Shown here piece by piece: positions 51,850 to 59,927 of a stretch of 64,000 nucleotides of DNA; the first letter of the stretch is position 1, and each line of letters begins with the position of its first letter. Source of the stretch: Brevundimonas sp. MYb52 (lineage in GTDB: Bacteria > Pseudomonadota > Alphaproteobacteria > Caulobacterales > Caulobacteraceae). The notes under the pieces were generated by a model. That model ran no database searches. It saw only the letters and a list, made by a program, of their open reading frames with translations, and was not told the origin of the DNA. The position numbers were made by a program, and so were the translations under genes. The stretch covers positions 124,001-188,000 of the forward strand of contig NZ_PCPB01000001.1 of NCBI RefSeq assembly GCF_002979535.1, written 5' to 3'.

Positions 51850-53346
51850 ATGTCCATTCGCGGCCCCTGCGACGCCGGTCAGGTGCAGGGCGCCCTTGCG
51901 CCCGTTCAATCTCTCACCGCGGCGCGCAAGCGTTGGGTTTTGATCGCCACGGTTCTGGGCTCCAGCCTGACATTCATCGACGGCTCAGCCTTGGGTGTGG
52001 CTTTGCCGGCCATCCAGCGCGATCTCGGAGCAGGTCCGGCCGCAGTCCAGTGGATCTCCAACGCCTATCTTCTGACGCTCGGTGCGCTGGTGCTAATCGG
52101 CGGCGCGGCGGGAGACCGGTTCGGCCGCCGCCGGGTTTTTCTGATCGGTGTGGGCGTCTTCGCACTCGCCTCCATGGTCTGCGGTTTGGCACCGACCGTC
52201 GAGGTGCTGATTGGCGGCCGAGCCTTGCAGGGCATCGGGGCGGCGCTGCTGACGCCTGGCGCGCTTGCCCTCATTGGTTCGGCCTTCCCGCCGGAGGAGC
52301 GCGGCAAAGCTTTCGGCGCCTGGGCGGGCGCCGGAGCCCTTTTCGGGATGGTCGGGCCGCTTGTCGGCGGCTGGCTGTCAGACCATGCAGACTGGCGTTT
52401 TATCTTCTGGATCAATGTTCCTCTGGCGGCCCTGACGATGGTCGTCGCCTGGCGCGCCATACCCGAGAGCCGGGATGTCAACGCTCGCGGTCTCGACTGG
52501 CGGGGTGCCCTTCTGGCCATGACCGGCCTTGCGGCCCTGACGTGGAGCTTGACCGCTGCGCCGGATCGGGGCTGGGGCGATCGCGCCGTCATCATCGGAC
52601 TTGTCTATGGAGGCGCGGCCTTGGCTGGCTTCCTGCTGGTCGAGATACGTGAACGCTATCCCATGATGCCGCTCGCCCTGTTCCGGTCGTCGGTCTTCAG
52701 CGGCATGAACCTGCTGACCCTGCTGCTCTATTTCGCGCTGGGCGGGGCGATGTTCTTCCTGCCCTTCGACCTGATCCGGGTCCAGGGTTTCAGCGCTACG
52801 ATGGCAGGGGCGGCCATGTTGCCCTTTGCGGTGATCATGGGCCTCTTCTCGGGGCTGGCGGGACGCCTCGCCGACCGGTTTGGGGCGCGGTTGTCGCTGG
52901 CTTTCGGGCCTGCCCTCGCCGGGATCGGTCTGTGCTTGCTGGCCCTGCCTCGGCCAGGCGCGGGCTATGTTGATGGACCTCTGGCGGGAATGACCGTGCT
53001 GGCGATCGGCATGACGCTCGCGGTCGGGCCGCTGACTGCGGCGGTCATGGGCGCGGTCGAACCGGCGCGCGCCGGAGTGGCCTCCGGCGTGAACAACGCC
53101 GTGGCGCGCATAGCGGGTCTGCTGGCCGTCGCCTTGTTGGGCGCGCTTGTGTCTTCAGTGTTCGTTGATCGGGTGGACGAGCCCGACGCCCGGATGGTGT
53201 TTGGAGAGGTGATGGCGGGTGGATCTGTACATTCAGGCGCCGTCGAAGCCTTCCACGCCTCCTTCCGCGTCGTGATGCTGGCCTGTGCGGCTTGCGCAGT
53301 AGCGGCCGGAATTGTCGGAGGCCTGACCGGACCGAAGCGGCGCTAG
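51850..53346 (+). CDS. MFS drug exporter, DHA2 (14-helix) family
   Basis: This 498-residue protein has 14 predicted membrane helices, motif A (GDRFGRRRVFLIG, about residues 88-100), the DHA2 signature LTFIDGSALGVALPAIQ near the first helix and RALQGIGAALLTPGALALI (motif C region). Relatives (EmrB/QacA) export drugs or dyes by proton exchange. It is the second gene in the interval bounded by the direct repeats, so it may be mobile cargo. Its substrate is unknown. Confidence 0.92.
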   Translation: MSIRGPCDAGQVQGALAPVQSLTAARKRWVLIATVLGSSLTFIDGSALGVALPAIQRDLGAGPAAVQWISNAYLLTLGALVLIGGAAGDRFGRRRVFLIGVGVFALASMVCGLAPTVEVLIGGRALQGIGAALLTPGALALIGSAFPPEERGKAFGAWAGAGALFGMVGPLVGGWLSDHADWRFIFWINVPLAALTMVVAWRAIPESRDVNARGLDWRGALLAMTGLAALTWSLTAAPDRGWGDRAVIIGLVYGGAALAGFLLVEIRERYPMMPLALFRSSVFSGMNLLTLLLYFALGGAMFFLPFDLIRVQGFSATMAGAAMLPFAVIMGLFSGLAGRLADRFGARLSLAFGPALAGIGLCLLALPRPGAGYVDGPLAGMTVLAIGMTLAVGPLTAAVMGAVEPARAGVASGVNNAVARIAGLLAVALLGALVSSVFVDRVDEPDARMVFGEVMAGGSVHSGAVEAFHASFRVVMLACAACAVAAGIVGGLTGPKRR

Positions 53347-53465
53347 TCACGGCCGGGAGGTCGGTGTTCGGTGTCTGCTCTCAGGCGGCGAAGTAGTGAT
53401 CGATTGTGGGTGAGACCAGCCCTTCCTTCCGGAAGGTGCTGACAAATCCCCGAAATTCTTCGCCA

Positions 53466-53556
53466 GCATTTAGGGTCTGGGGGCTCTGCATTCGTCTCTC
53501 CACCCGTCGCCTGTAAGGCGATGTTTCCAGTGGAGTTTTTGTGCGCAGTTCGAAGC
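53466..53556 (+). repeat. Direct repeat copy 2, overlapping the recombinase start
   Basis: This copy has the same GCATTTAGGG start and the 42-base block at 53515-53556. The last 16 bases of the block are the first codons of the recombinase gene (GTG at 53541). Copies 1 and 2 are 2931 bases apart in direct orientation. Confidence 0.8.
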
Positions 53557-55433
53557 TTGTCGTTTCCCCGCCGGTTGGCGAACCCGTTCAGAGAAGGAGA
53601 GGCCGCCCGCCGCTACCCGTCGTCGTCCATCCCGATGCTTTGTGGGAGGTTCATGATGACCCCCGGGACTTCCACGCCGCACTGGATCTCCAGATCCGCC
53701 GGCATGGAGAGAACGCTCATCGCCTGCACCGGGCCATCGTGGTCGCCGGCGGGCTGACAGACCGGACGACCCTCGCGGCCTGGCGGCGGGGACTGAAGGT
53801 CCCGCAGACCCCCGCCAGCCTGAAGGTTCTCGATATCATCGAGCATCGCTATCAGTTGGAGGCTGGCTATCTGCGGTCGCGGTTGCAACGGCGTCGCGCG
53901 CTCTCCGGCCTGGTTCCGCCCGAGGTGCAGTACGCGGAATCCCGTCGCCTCGCCTGGCACCTGCCGGACGACTTCGATGAAAGATTTGCCGGGGAGCAGG
54001 AGGAGATCCTGGCCTGGGTGCGCTCGACTATCCTGTCCGGCGGCACGGCTTATCATCGTTATCATTCAATGGTTTCGAAGCATCGGTTCGCGCTTCGCTT
54101 TGACGGAAGCGGACCGTCCGAACTGGCCGCCCCTACACAGCTCAGGGCTGAAATGGACGCCCTCCTGCGGTTCAAGTCGGCGACGCTCACGGACATCGGC
54201 TATCAGCGCTCCGGCGTATGGGGCGCGGAGACAGCGGCGCAGCGCGAGGAGCATCTGGCGCTGCTGTTCGGCGCCCTGGCAGCCCTGCCTGATGACGAGG
54301 TCAGCGGCTTGGGCGTGCCCCGAGGGGACCTGACCTTCGGGCTGCTCGTCCTGCCCTCGGTCTGGGACTGGTACGTGCAGTGGCGCGAGCGACGCCGGGG
54401 CTTCTTCACCGGTTGGGAGAGCGAAATGCTCCTGCTCGGCGCGGCCTTCTCGCGCAGCCAGACAGGGTGGCTGAGGCAGAGCCCGTGGCTGGCGGAGCGG
54501 TTGCGTCCCATTCCCGGCGTTGTCGCGCAGGAGGAGATCGATCGAATCTGTGGGGATTGGGACGGCGCCTGCGAGCAGGTGCATCGCCATGCCCTGGCCA
54601 GATCCAAGGAGATTGAGCGGGTCGCCAGGGTCCATCGGGATCCGTTCGAGCCCATCCTGCCCATTCTCGAAGCGGCGAGCCCTGTCGGGGAGTATCGCAA
54701 GATCACCGAGGAGATCCTGCGCCGCATGCCCGAAGAGAGGCGCTATCCCCGGGCCGCCGCGGAGGCGGTCCGGTCCTTCCTGATGTTGCGATTGGGCCTG
54801 CACCTCGGGGTCAGGCAGAAGAACCTGCGGCAACTCCTGCTGCGTCCGCGGGGGAGCGCGCCGACTCCGGAGAGGGAACTGGAGACCCGGCGGTGCGGCG
54901 AACTGCGCTGGAGCGAGAGGGAAGGCGGCTGGGAGGTCTTCATTCCCTGCGTGGCCTTCAAGAACTCCGGCTCGGCCTACTTTTCCAAACGCCCGTTCCG
55001 GCTTCTGTTGCCGGACCTCGGCGGATTGTATGGCTGGATCGACGCCTATGTGGGACGCCATCGACCGGCCTTGCTGAACGGCTCGCGCGATCCAGGCACC
55101 TTCTTCGTCAAGACCGTGAAGACCTCGAGCCGCGACGCTGCCTACAACCAGCACACCTTTTACAGCGCCTGGCGTCAGGTGATCCAGCGCTACGGGATCT
55201 ACAACCCCTACACGGGGAGGGGGGCGATCCCGGGCCTGCTTCCCCACGGGCCGCACAATGTGAGGGACGTCCTGGCGACCCATGTGCTGAAGCTGACCGG
55301 TTCCTACGAGCAGGCCAGCTACGCCATCCAGGACACGCCGGCCACGGTCGCCGACCACTACGGTCGCTTCCTCCCGCAGGACAAGGCGGCGCTGGCGGCC
55401 CAGGTCCTGAACCGGGTCTGGGAGGCGGCTTAG
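53541..55433 (+). CDS. Large tyrosine-recombinase-like protein
   Basis: The start is GTG at 53541, inside the direct repeat; the product has 630 residues. The C-terminal third looks like a tyrosine recombinase: Arg in LHLGVRQKNLRQLL (about 425-430), HNVRDVLATH (HxxR, about 571-574) and the nucleophile Tyr in ADHYGRFLP (about 606). The N-terminal 400 residues are helical and not a usual core-binding domain. It would catalyse exchange at the flanking repeats. The class assignment rests on the R, HxxR and Y order; other residues are less clear. Confidence 0.72.
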   Translation: MRSSKLVVSPPVGEPVQRRRGRPPLPVVVHPDALWEVHDDPRDFHAALDLQIRRHGENAHRLHRAIVVAGGLTDRTTLAAWRRGLKVPQTPASLKVLDIIEHRYQLEAGYLRSRLQRRRALSGLVPPEVQYAESRRLAWHLPDDFDERFAGEQEEILAWVRSTILSGGTAYHRYHSMVSKHRFALRFDGSGPSELAAPTQLRAEMDALLRFKSATLTDIGYQRSGVWGAETAAQREEHLALLFGALAALPDDEVSGLGVPRGDLTFGLLVLPSVWDWYVQWRERRRGFFTGWESEMLLLGAAFSRSQTGWLRQSPWLAERLRPIPGVVAQEEIDRICGDWDGACEQVHRHALARSKEIERVARVHRDPFEPILPILEAASPVGEYRKITEEILRRMPEERRYPRAAAEAVRSFLMLRLGLHLGVRQKNLRQLLLRPRGSAPTPERELETRRCGELRWSEREGGWEVFIPCVAFKNSGSAYFSKRPFRLLLPDLGGLYGWIDAYVGRHRPALLNGSRDPGTFFVKTVKTSSRDAAYNQHTFYSAWRQVIQRYGIYNPYTGRGAIPGLLPHGPHNVRDVLATHVLKLTGSYEQASYAIQDTPATVADHYGRFLPQDKAALAAQVLNRVWEAA

Positions 55434-55655
55434 ATGAGCGGAGGGAGCCGGACGCGAGCGACGTTTTCAAGGGCCAGCCTCAAAAGGGGAATACGCGCCG
55501 TGGAGGAGGCCGGCCACACAGTTCATGCGGTCGAGTTCCCACCCGGGGGCGGCTTCACCTTGATCCTTGCCGCCGGAACTGAACAAGCCGAGGTCAATGA
55601 ATGGGATGTCGCCCTGGGGATCACGGACGCGCAAGGACGCCCCTTGCCCCGGTGA
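55434..55655 (+). CDS. Small unknown protein downstream of recombinase
   Basis: The ATG at 55434 follows the recombinase stop directly. The 73-residue product begins MSGGSRTRATFSRASLKRGI and has a compact alpha/beta-like pattern (VEEAGHTVHAVEFPPGGGFTLILAAG). No family is recognised. Tight spacing implies co-transcription with the recombinase; it could be an accessory or an excision factor, but nothing in the sequence proves this. Confidence 0.55.
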   Translation: MSGGSRTRATFSRASLKRGIRAVEEAGHTVHAVEFPPGGGFTLILAAGTEQAEVNEWDVALGITDAQGRPLPR

Positions 55656-55706
55656 GGCATGGGAGCTTCCCTATCTTCCAGCAACTGACGTCGTCAGGCG
55701 AAATAA

Positions 55707-55721
55707 GTTCCCGTTTTGTTC
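55707..55721. promoter_or_regulatory. LexA (SOS) box, perfect GTTC-N7-GTTC
   Basis: GTTC, seven bases, GTTC, ending 12 bases before the ATG at 55734 of dinB. It matches the alphaproteobacterial LexA operator exactly. A site this close to the start codon would block transcription of dinB and the overlapping alkB gene. Confidence 0.82.
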
Positions 55722-55733
55722 TTTCGCTGCTAG

Positions 55734-56822
55734 ATGGCGCCTGTGATGGGAACGGAAGCACCTCGCAAGATCATCCATGTGGACATGGACGCCTTCTTCG
55801 CCTCGGTGGAGCAGAGGGACGATCCCGCCTTGCGCGGTCGTCCCGTCGCCGTAGGCCACGCCGCTTCGCGCGGCGTGGTCGCCGCCGCCAGCTATGAGGC
55901 GCGCCGCTTCGGCGTGCGGTCGGCCATGCCCTCGAGCACGGCCTTGCGGAAGTGCCCGGAACTGATCTTCACGCCGCTCCGGTTCGAGGTCTATCGCGCC
56001 GTCTCGGCGCAGATCCACGCCATCTTCGCCGACTACACCCATCTGATCGAACCCCTGTCGCTCGATGAGGCCTATCTCGACGTCACCGCCAATATCCGGG
56101 GACTGCCGGCGGCCTCGGCGACGGCGGAGGAGATACGCGCGCGCATCTTCGAGGAGACCGGCCTGACGGCCTCGGCCGGGATTTCCTACAATAAATTTCT
56201 GGCCAAGCTGGCCTCGGACCAGCGCAAGCCGAACGGCCAGTTCGTGGTCCCGCCCGGGCGAGGGGAGGCCTTTGTCGAAGCCCTGCCGGTCAAGCGTTTC
56301 CATGGCGTGGGGCCGGTCACGGCGGAGAAGATGAATCGCCTGGGCATAGAGACCGGCGCGGACCTGAGGCGTCAGTCCCTGGCCTTCCTGCAGCATCATT
56401 TCGGCAAGTCCGGCGCCTGGTACCATGGCGTGGCGCGGGGAGAGGATCATCGCCCGGTCAATCCGGATCGCGAGCGCAAGTCGAGCGGGTCGGAGACCAC
56501 CTTCGCCAGCGACCTGGTTGATCCGGCGGCGATCGAATCCGGGCTGGACGAGATGGCCGACGATGTCTGGGCCTGGTGCGAGAAGGCCGGGTCGCTTGGC
56601 CGGACCGTGACGGTGAAGGTCAAATGGGCGGACTTCCAGCAATCGACCCGCAGCCGCTCCTTCAATGAGCCGGTCGCCTCCAAGGCGCGCCTGCGCGAGA
56701 TCGCCCGCCTGCTGGTGCGATCCCTCTATCCGCCGACCCGGGGCGTACGCCTCGTCGGCGTGACCCTGTCCAATCTGGAGAAGGCTTCGCCGAAGCCTGC
56801 GTCCGGCGAACTGGCGCTGTGA
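55734..56822 (+). CDS. dinB: DNA polymerase IV (Y-family)
   Basis: This 362-residue protein has the Y-family catalytic motifs HVDMDAFFASVEQ (about residues 15-27) and SLDEAYLDV (about 114-122), plus the SYNKFLAKLASD finger and the little-finger domain with RSFNEPV. It copies damaged DNA. A LexA box stands just upstream. The start could also be ATG 55746, which follows a similar spacing. Its stop overlaps the start of the alkB-like gene (GTGA). Confidence 0.94.
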   Translation: MAPVMGTEAPRKIIHVDMDAFFASVEQRDDPALRGRPVAVGHAASRGVVAAASYEARRFGVRSAMPSSTALRKCPELIFTPLRFEVYRAVSAQIHAIFADYTHLIEPLSLDEAYLDVTANIRGLPAASATAEEIRARIFEETGLTASAGISYNKFLAKLASDQRKPNGQFVVPPGRGEAFVEALPVKRFHGVGPVTAEKMNRLGIETGADLRRQSLAFLQHHFGKSGAWYHGVARGEDHRPVNPDRERKSSGSETTFASDLVDPAAIESGLDEMADDVWAWCEKAGSLGRTVTVKVKWADFQQSTRSRSFNEPVASKARLREIARLLVRSLYPPTRGVRLVGVTLSNLEKASPKPASGELAL

Positions 56823-57397
56823 CAGCCATGCTCCAGGCGGATCTGTTCGGGCACGCGCCCCAGCCTGCCGTGCCTCAGGGCTTCGACTATTGGCCCGATG
56901 TTCTGTCGGCATGCGAGCAGGCAGGGGTGATCGAACAACTGCAGCGGCTGGAGTTCAGGCCTTATGAGCACATGGGCTACCAAGGCTTCCGACAGATCGC
57001 CGCCTTCGGACGCCGCTATGATCATGACCGACGTCGACTGGAGATGGCCGCGCCCTGGCCGGATTTCCTGAAGGGGCTTCTGGGGCGTCTGACCGGTCGG
57101 CTCGGCCTTGATGAAACGGCCTTCGTTCAGGCTCTCGTCAATGAATACGCCCCCGGCGCCGGGATCGGCTGGCATCGTGACAGGCCGGTCTACGGGGAGA
57201 TCCTCGGCGTCTCCTTTCTCGCGCCCTGCGTCATGCGCCTACGCCGGAAGGACGGGACGGGATGGCGTCGGTCAGCCGCGCCGCTGGCGCCTGGATCGGC
57301 CTATCGGCTGTCAGGTGAGGCGCGCAGAGACTGGGAGCATTCGATCTCGCCGATGACGGCCCTGCGCTATTCCATCACCTTCAGGACCCTGGCCTGA
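56819..57397 (+). CDS. alkB: AlkB-like 2-oxoglutarate/Fe(II) oxygenase
   Basis: This 192-residue protein starts with GTG at 56819 (overlapping dinB) or ATG at 56828. It has the iron ligands His and Asp in GWHRDRPVY (about residue 118), a later His in DWEHSISPM (about 176) and Arg in LRYSITFRTL. AlkB proteins remove alkyl groups from DNA bases oxidatively. As part of the LexA-box-led dinB operon it belongs to the damage response. Confidence 0.9.
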   Translation: MTAMLQADLFGHAPQPAVPQGFDYWPDVLSACEQAGVIEQLQRLEFRPYEHMGYQGFRQIAAFGRRYDHDRRRLEMAAPWPDFLKGLLGRLTGRLGLDETAFVQALVNEYAPGAGIGWHRDRPVYGEILGVSFLAPCVMRLRRKDGTGWRRSAAPLAPGSAYRLSGEARRDWEHSISPMTALRYSITFRTLA

Positions 57398-57406
57398 CCG
57401 GAGCGT

Positions 57407-57652
57407 CTAACGCGCCAGGATGTCGACGGCTTCGGGACAACGCTGGGCCAGGCGAGAGGCCCAGTCCGCAGAGATCGGGCGAGCCTGCCGGGCTTCCCGG
57501 GGACGCGCCAGGACGAGGGCGGCCGCCTCCCCGTGAGCGGGCCAGTCCATCAGGAGGCGTATGGCGGCCTCCCAGGCCGGGGTCAGGCGGGGCGCGTCGT
57601 TCTTCGGGCTGTGGCCGATGGTCCAGCGGCGGTTAAGCGGAGAGGGGCTCAA
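57407..57652 (-). CDS. Small unknown protein
   Basis: The 81-residue product (MSPSPLNRRWTIGHSPKNDA...) is convergent with the alkB gene and overlaps nothing on its strand. The composition is Ala/Arg/Pro-rich but reads naturally (AWEAAIRLLMDWPAHGEAAALVL). No family is recognised. It could be a real small gene or a spurious frame in GC-rich DNA. Confidence 0.45.
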   Translation of the reverse strand: MSPSPLNRRWTIGHSPKNDAPRLTPAWEAAIRLLMDWPAHGEAAALVLARPREARQARPISADWASRLAQRCPEAVDILAR

Positions 57653-57660
57653 GGCGCCCT

Positions 57661-57852
57661 GTCTCGGTGAGGGTGAAGGGGGCGGGCGCGGCGGCCTCGC
57701 CCCTCCTGCACGATATGGGGTTCAACTCGGACTGGATCGAGAAGGGCCTAGCGCGCGAGGAGCGCTCGTCGCGAGGCGTATACAACAAGGCCGAGTTCGA
57801 GATGCAGCGCCGGCATATGGCCCAGGAGTGGTCCAACGCCGTGGATGCTTAG
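57661..57852 (+). pseudogene. C-terminal remnant of a P4-like tyrosine integrase
   Basis: The frame contains LLHDMGFNSDWIEKGLAREE and then RGVYNKAEFEMQRRHMAQEW, the typical end of P4/CP4-57-type integrases, including the catalytic Tyr region (YNKAEF). Only about 60 residues remain and the rest of the gene is missing. It marks the site of an old integrated element unrelated to the 53541 recombinase. Confidence 0.8.
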
Positions 57853-58041
57853 GAGCAGGGCGGGGATACTCGCCCGACCTTTCGATTCGGGAGGGCATGG
57901 CGGGTCGTTTTAATCCTGAGGCAGGAAGCAGATCGAGCGCTTCGAACTCGGCACGCGCTCGATCTGGGGAAGGCAAAGGTAGATTAACGTTCAGCTAATT
58001 CTTTCCTGCGCGAAATTTATGCGCGGGCTTCGTCTTCGCTG

Positions 58042-58242
58042 TTACTTATGTTCAGCGGTGTTCATTTGAGAGTAATCCGAGGGAGGCCAGTTGATAATTA
58101 TCTCACAATAGTCGGTTCCCGGGCATGCGCCGCTCACGAAATCTAGCTCTTCAGGCATAAGGAGGCGTTGAACGAGCGAGGTTGCGAGGTTATTGCGTGG
58201 CGTTTTTCGCGTTTCTGCACGGTTATTTATCTTCGATTTCAC
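58042..58242 (-). CDS. Orphan RiPP precursor with VSGA leader
   Basis: The GTG at 58242 follows GGAG by eight bases and gives 66 residues. The leader ends QRLLMPEELDFVSGA, which matches the 61699 precursor (MRLLTAEEIDFVSGA) at ten of the last fourteen positions and at the same distance from the start. The core is CPGTDYCEIIINWPPSDYSQ followed by MNTAEHK, with two cysteines and an aromatic-x-Gln motif (YSQ). No maturase or exporter gene is next to it, so it may use the enzymes encoded at 60-64 kb. The region is AT-richer than its surroundings. Confidence 0.68.
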   Translation of the reverse strand: MKSKINNRAETRKTPRNNLATSLVQRLLMPEELDFVSGACPGTDYCEIIINWPPSDYSQMNTAEHK

Positions 58243-58484
58243 AAGATTGTCTCCAACGGCGGAAGGAGATGGGAGGGGAAGAGATTTTCGTGATCGAGTA
58301 TTTCGAAATTGCATGAGATTTTTGCAAATTTCTTGAACGGTCGGCCAGGGGCTTCACTCTTCGCGGCCCTGAAGCTGGGGCATTGGTATATTTTTCGCGA
58401 TTGTCGGCACCCTGCTTCATAGCGCAGTTTCACTGTGGAATTTTCTTGGGCGGCGAACGCTATAGAATTCCGCGTGCGTGACAC

Positions 58485-58910
58485 ATGGTGAGCCTGATGC
58501 CTCGACTGAAGACAACTGATGAAATGGATGCCGGGATCGGCGCGGGTGTCCGGGCGCGACGCTTGGCTTTGGGCTGGAGCCAGGCCGAACTCGCGCGGCG
58601 CGTGGGGGTCACCTACCAACAGATCCAGAAGTATGAGGCCGGCTCGAACCGTGTATCGGCTGCTGTGTTGACAAAGGTGGCCGCAGCCCTGGGGTGCGAA
58701 CTGGCAGCGCTCGTTCCTTGGGAAGTGTCCGCTTCGGAGAGATCGGATCTTCAAGCCTTGTATGCGGTCGCGAGCGCGTTACCGACAGAAAAGCTCAGTC
58801 TGTTGCTCGAGGTCGCGCTCACCTTCCAGCAAGCCCTGTCCGCTGATGGCCGAAAGGAGCGCGTAAAGGGCAGAAGAGCCGCGACGCCTCTGGACGGGGC
58901 GACGGGATAG
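58485..58910 (+). CDS. XRE-family regulator
   Basis: This 141-residue protein has a Cro/C1 helix-turn-helix (GAGVRARRLALGWSQAELARRVGVTYQQIQKYEAGSNRVSAAVL region, about residues 18-65) and a helical C-terminal part (SLLLEVALTFQQALSAD). It is divergent from the orphan precursor and immediately upstream of the LuxR-type gene. It may regulate the RiPP genes. The start could be the ATG at 58497 (MPRLKTTDEMD). Confidence 0.85.
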   Translation: MVSLMPRLKTTDEMDAGIGAGVRARRLALGWSQAELARRVGVTYQQIQKYEAGSNRVSAAVLTKVAAALGCELAALVPWEVSASERSDLQALYAVASALPTEKLSLLLEVALTFQQALSADGRKERVKGRRAATPLDGATG

Positions 58911-58926
58911 CTTGTCGGTTCCTGCC

Positions 58927-59553
58927 ATGAATGAAGTTGCAGAGAAGGTCGCGCGCCTGACACCTCAGGAAAGGCGATGCTTGGAAGGCGTGGCGGATCA
59001 CCTCCAGGCCTCGCAGATCGCCCAGCGCATGGGGTTGGCGACCGCAACTGTGGAATCGCATCTGGCGCAGGTGCGAAAGAAACTGGGCGTCACGAGCAGC
59101 AGGGGGGGGGTCCAACTGATCCGCCAGGCAGGCTTCCTGCATACTCACTATGGGGATGGTTTTTCCCGGATCGAAATCGGGAGCCATGACGTGGCATCGG
59201 TTGGGTCGAGAGGAGCCGCTGATGCACAAGACGATCCCGCAAGAGACATTGCCGCTGTGGAGTTGGGAGGACCTTCATTTCCTCCTGGAGGAGGCCTGCG
59301 AACGGGCTCCGCATCAAGCCGCAGTCATGCATATGGCGCACGCTACGCGGACCACGGCGCAGAAGCTTCCTCCCCTGGAACTTCTGAGAGAGATCCTGGC
59401 CCTGGGCGCGCTGGCGCACAGCAGGGTTTCTTCTCAATCCCTCTCGTCCCACCCCGCGGCTTCGCGCTTCGGGTCGGTCTGATCCTCATCACCGCACTTT
59501 TGCTGGTGGTGATGCTGGCCGTACTCGCGTCGGTCCACGCGCTCCTCCAGTAG
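58927..59553 (+). CDS. LuxR-type DNA-binding protein with C-terminal membrane anchor
   Basis: The ATG at 58927 (a TTG at 58912 is possible) gives 208 residues. A LuxR-type helix-turn-helix fills residues 1-60 (LTPQERRCLEGVADHLQASQIAQRMGLATATVESHLAQVRKKLGV). A low-complexity linker follows, then a membrane segment at the very end (VGLILITALLLVVMLAVLAS). This layout is typical of a regulator family in Caulobacterales and Sphingomonadales. An eight-G run at 59102-59109 lies just after the DNA-binding part and could cause frame slippage. Confidence 0.78.
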   Translation: MNEVAEKVARLTPQERRCLEGVADHLQASQIAQRMGLATATVESHLAQVRKKLGVTSSRGGVQLIRQAGFLHTHYGDGFSRIEIGSHDVASVGSRGAADAQDDPARDIAAVELGGPSFPPGGGLRTGSASSRSHAYGARYADHGAEASSPGTSERDPGPGRAGAQQGFFSIPLVPPRGFALRVGLILITALLLVVMLAVLASVHALLQ

Positions 59554-59575
59554 CCAAGAAACAGGAGCAATACCC

Positions 59576-59917
59576 ATGTCTCGCACCGCATTCGGCCAGG
59601 AGCTCGCCCGTCGCCTTTATTCCACTGAGCACGCCCTTGATCAGGCGTTGTCGGAAGCCGCCCAACTCGTTGCAAGCATGACGACGGGCAGGGTGGACAA
59701 CCGGATTTCAGCTGTCGTGGGCCAGGATGCCCTTGAGAACATCCTGGCGGCGATGAGCACGGTCGGCGCCGCACGGGCCGCGGTCGTCGCGGCGCACCAT
59801 CAGATGAAGGCGGACGCCGACAGGATGCGTATAGACTGGCGTCTGGCTGGCCCCGAGGCCAAGCCTGAAGACGATCGTCCGATCAGGACGATAGCGCGCC
59901 TGAGCGCTGTCGCCTGA
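59576..59917 (+). CDS. Small conserved-type protein following the membrane LuxR gene
   Basis: The ATG at 59576 has AGGAG about ten bases before it. The 113-residue product is helical (ELARRLYSTEHALDQALSEAAQLVASM; VGAARAAVVAAHHQMKADADRM). I recall proteins of this type beside LuxR-membrane regulators in related bacteria, but no function is known to me. It is the second of three plus-strand genes ahead of the terminator at 60356. Confidence 0.68.
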   Translation: MSRTAFGQELARRLYSTEHALDQALSEAAQLVASMTTGRVDNRISAVVGQDALENILAAMSTVGAARAAVVAAHHQMKADADRMRIDWRLAGPEAKPEDDRPIRTIARLSAVA

Positions 59918-59927
59918 GGTCTCTGAG

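Noticed and set aside
54066..55358. Long antisense open frame over the recombinase (430 codons)
   Set aside because: The plus strand has recombinase motifs and better codon use; the antisense frame lacks any recognisable domain.
55671..56912. Long antisense open frame over dinB (413 codons)
   Set aside because: It is the complement of clear polymerase IV motifs.
59222..59482. Second-frame 86-codon gene inside the LuxR-membrane gene
   Set aside because: The outer frame has the expected HTH-linker-membrane layout of its family; the inner frame is kept only as a finding.
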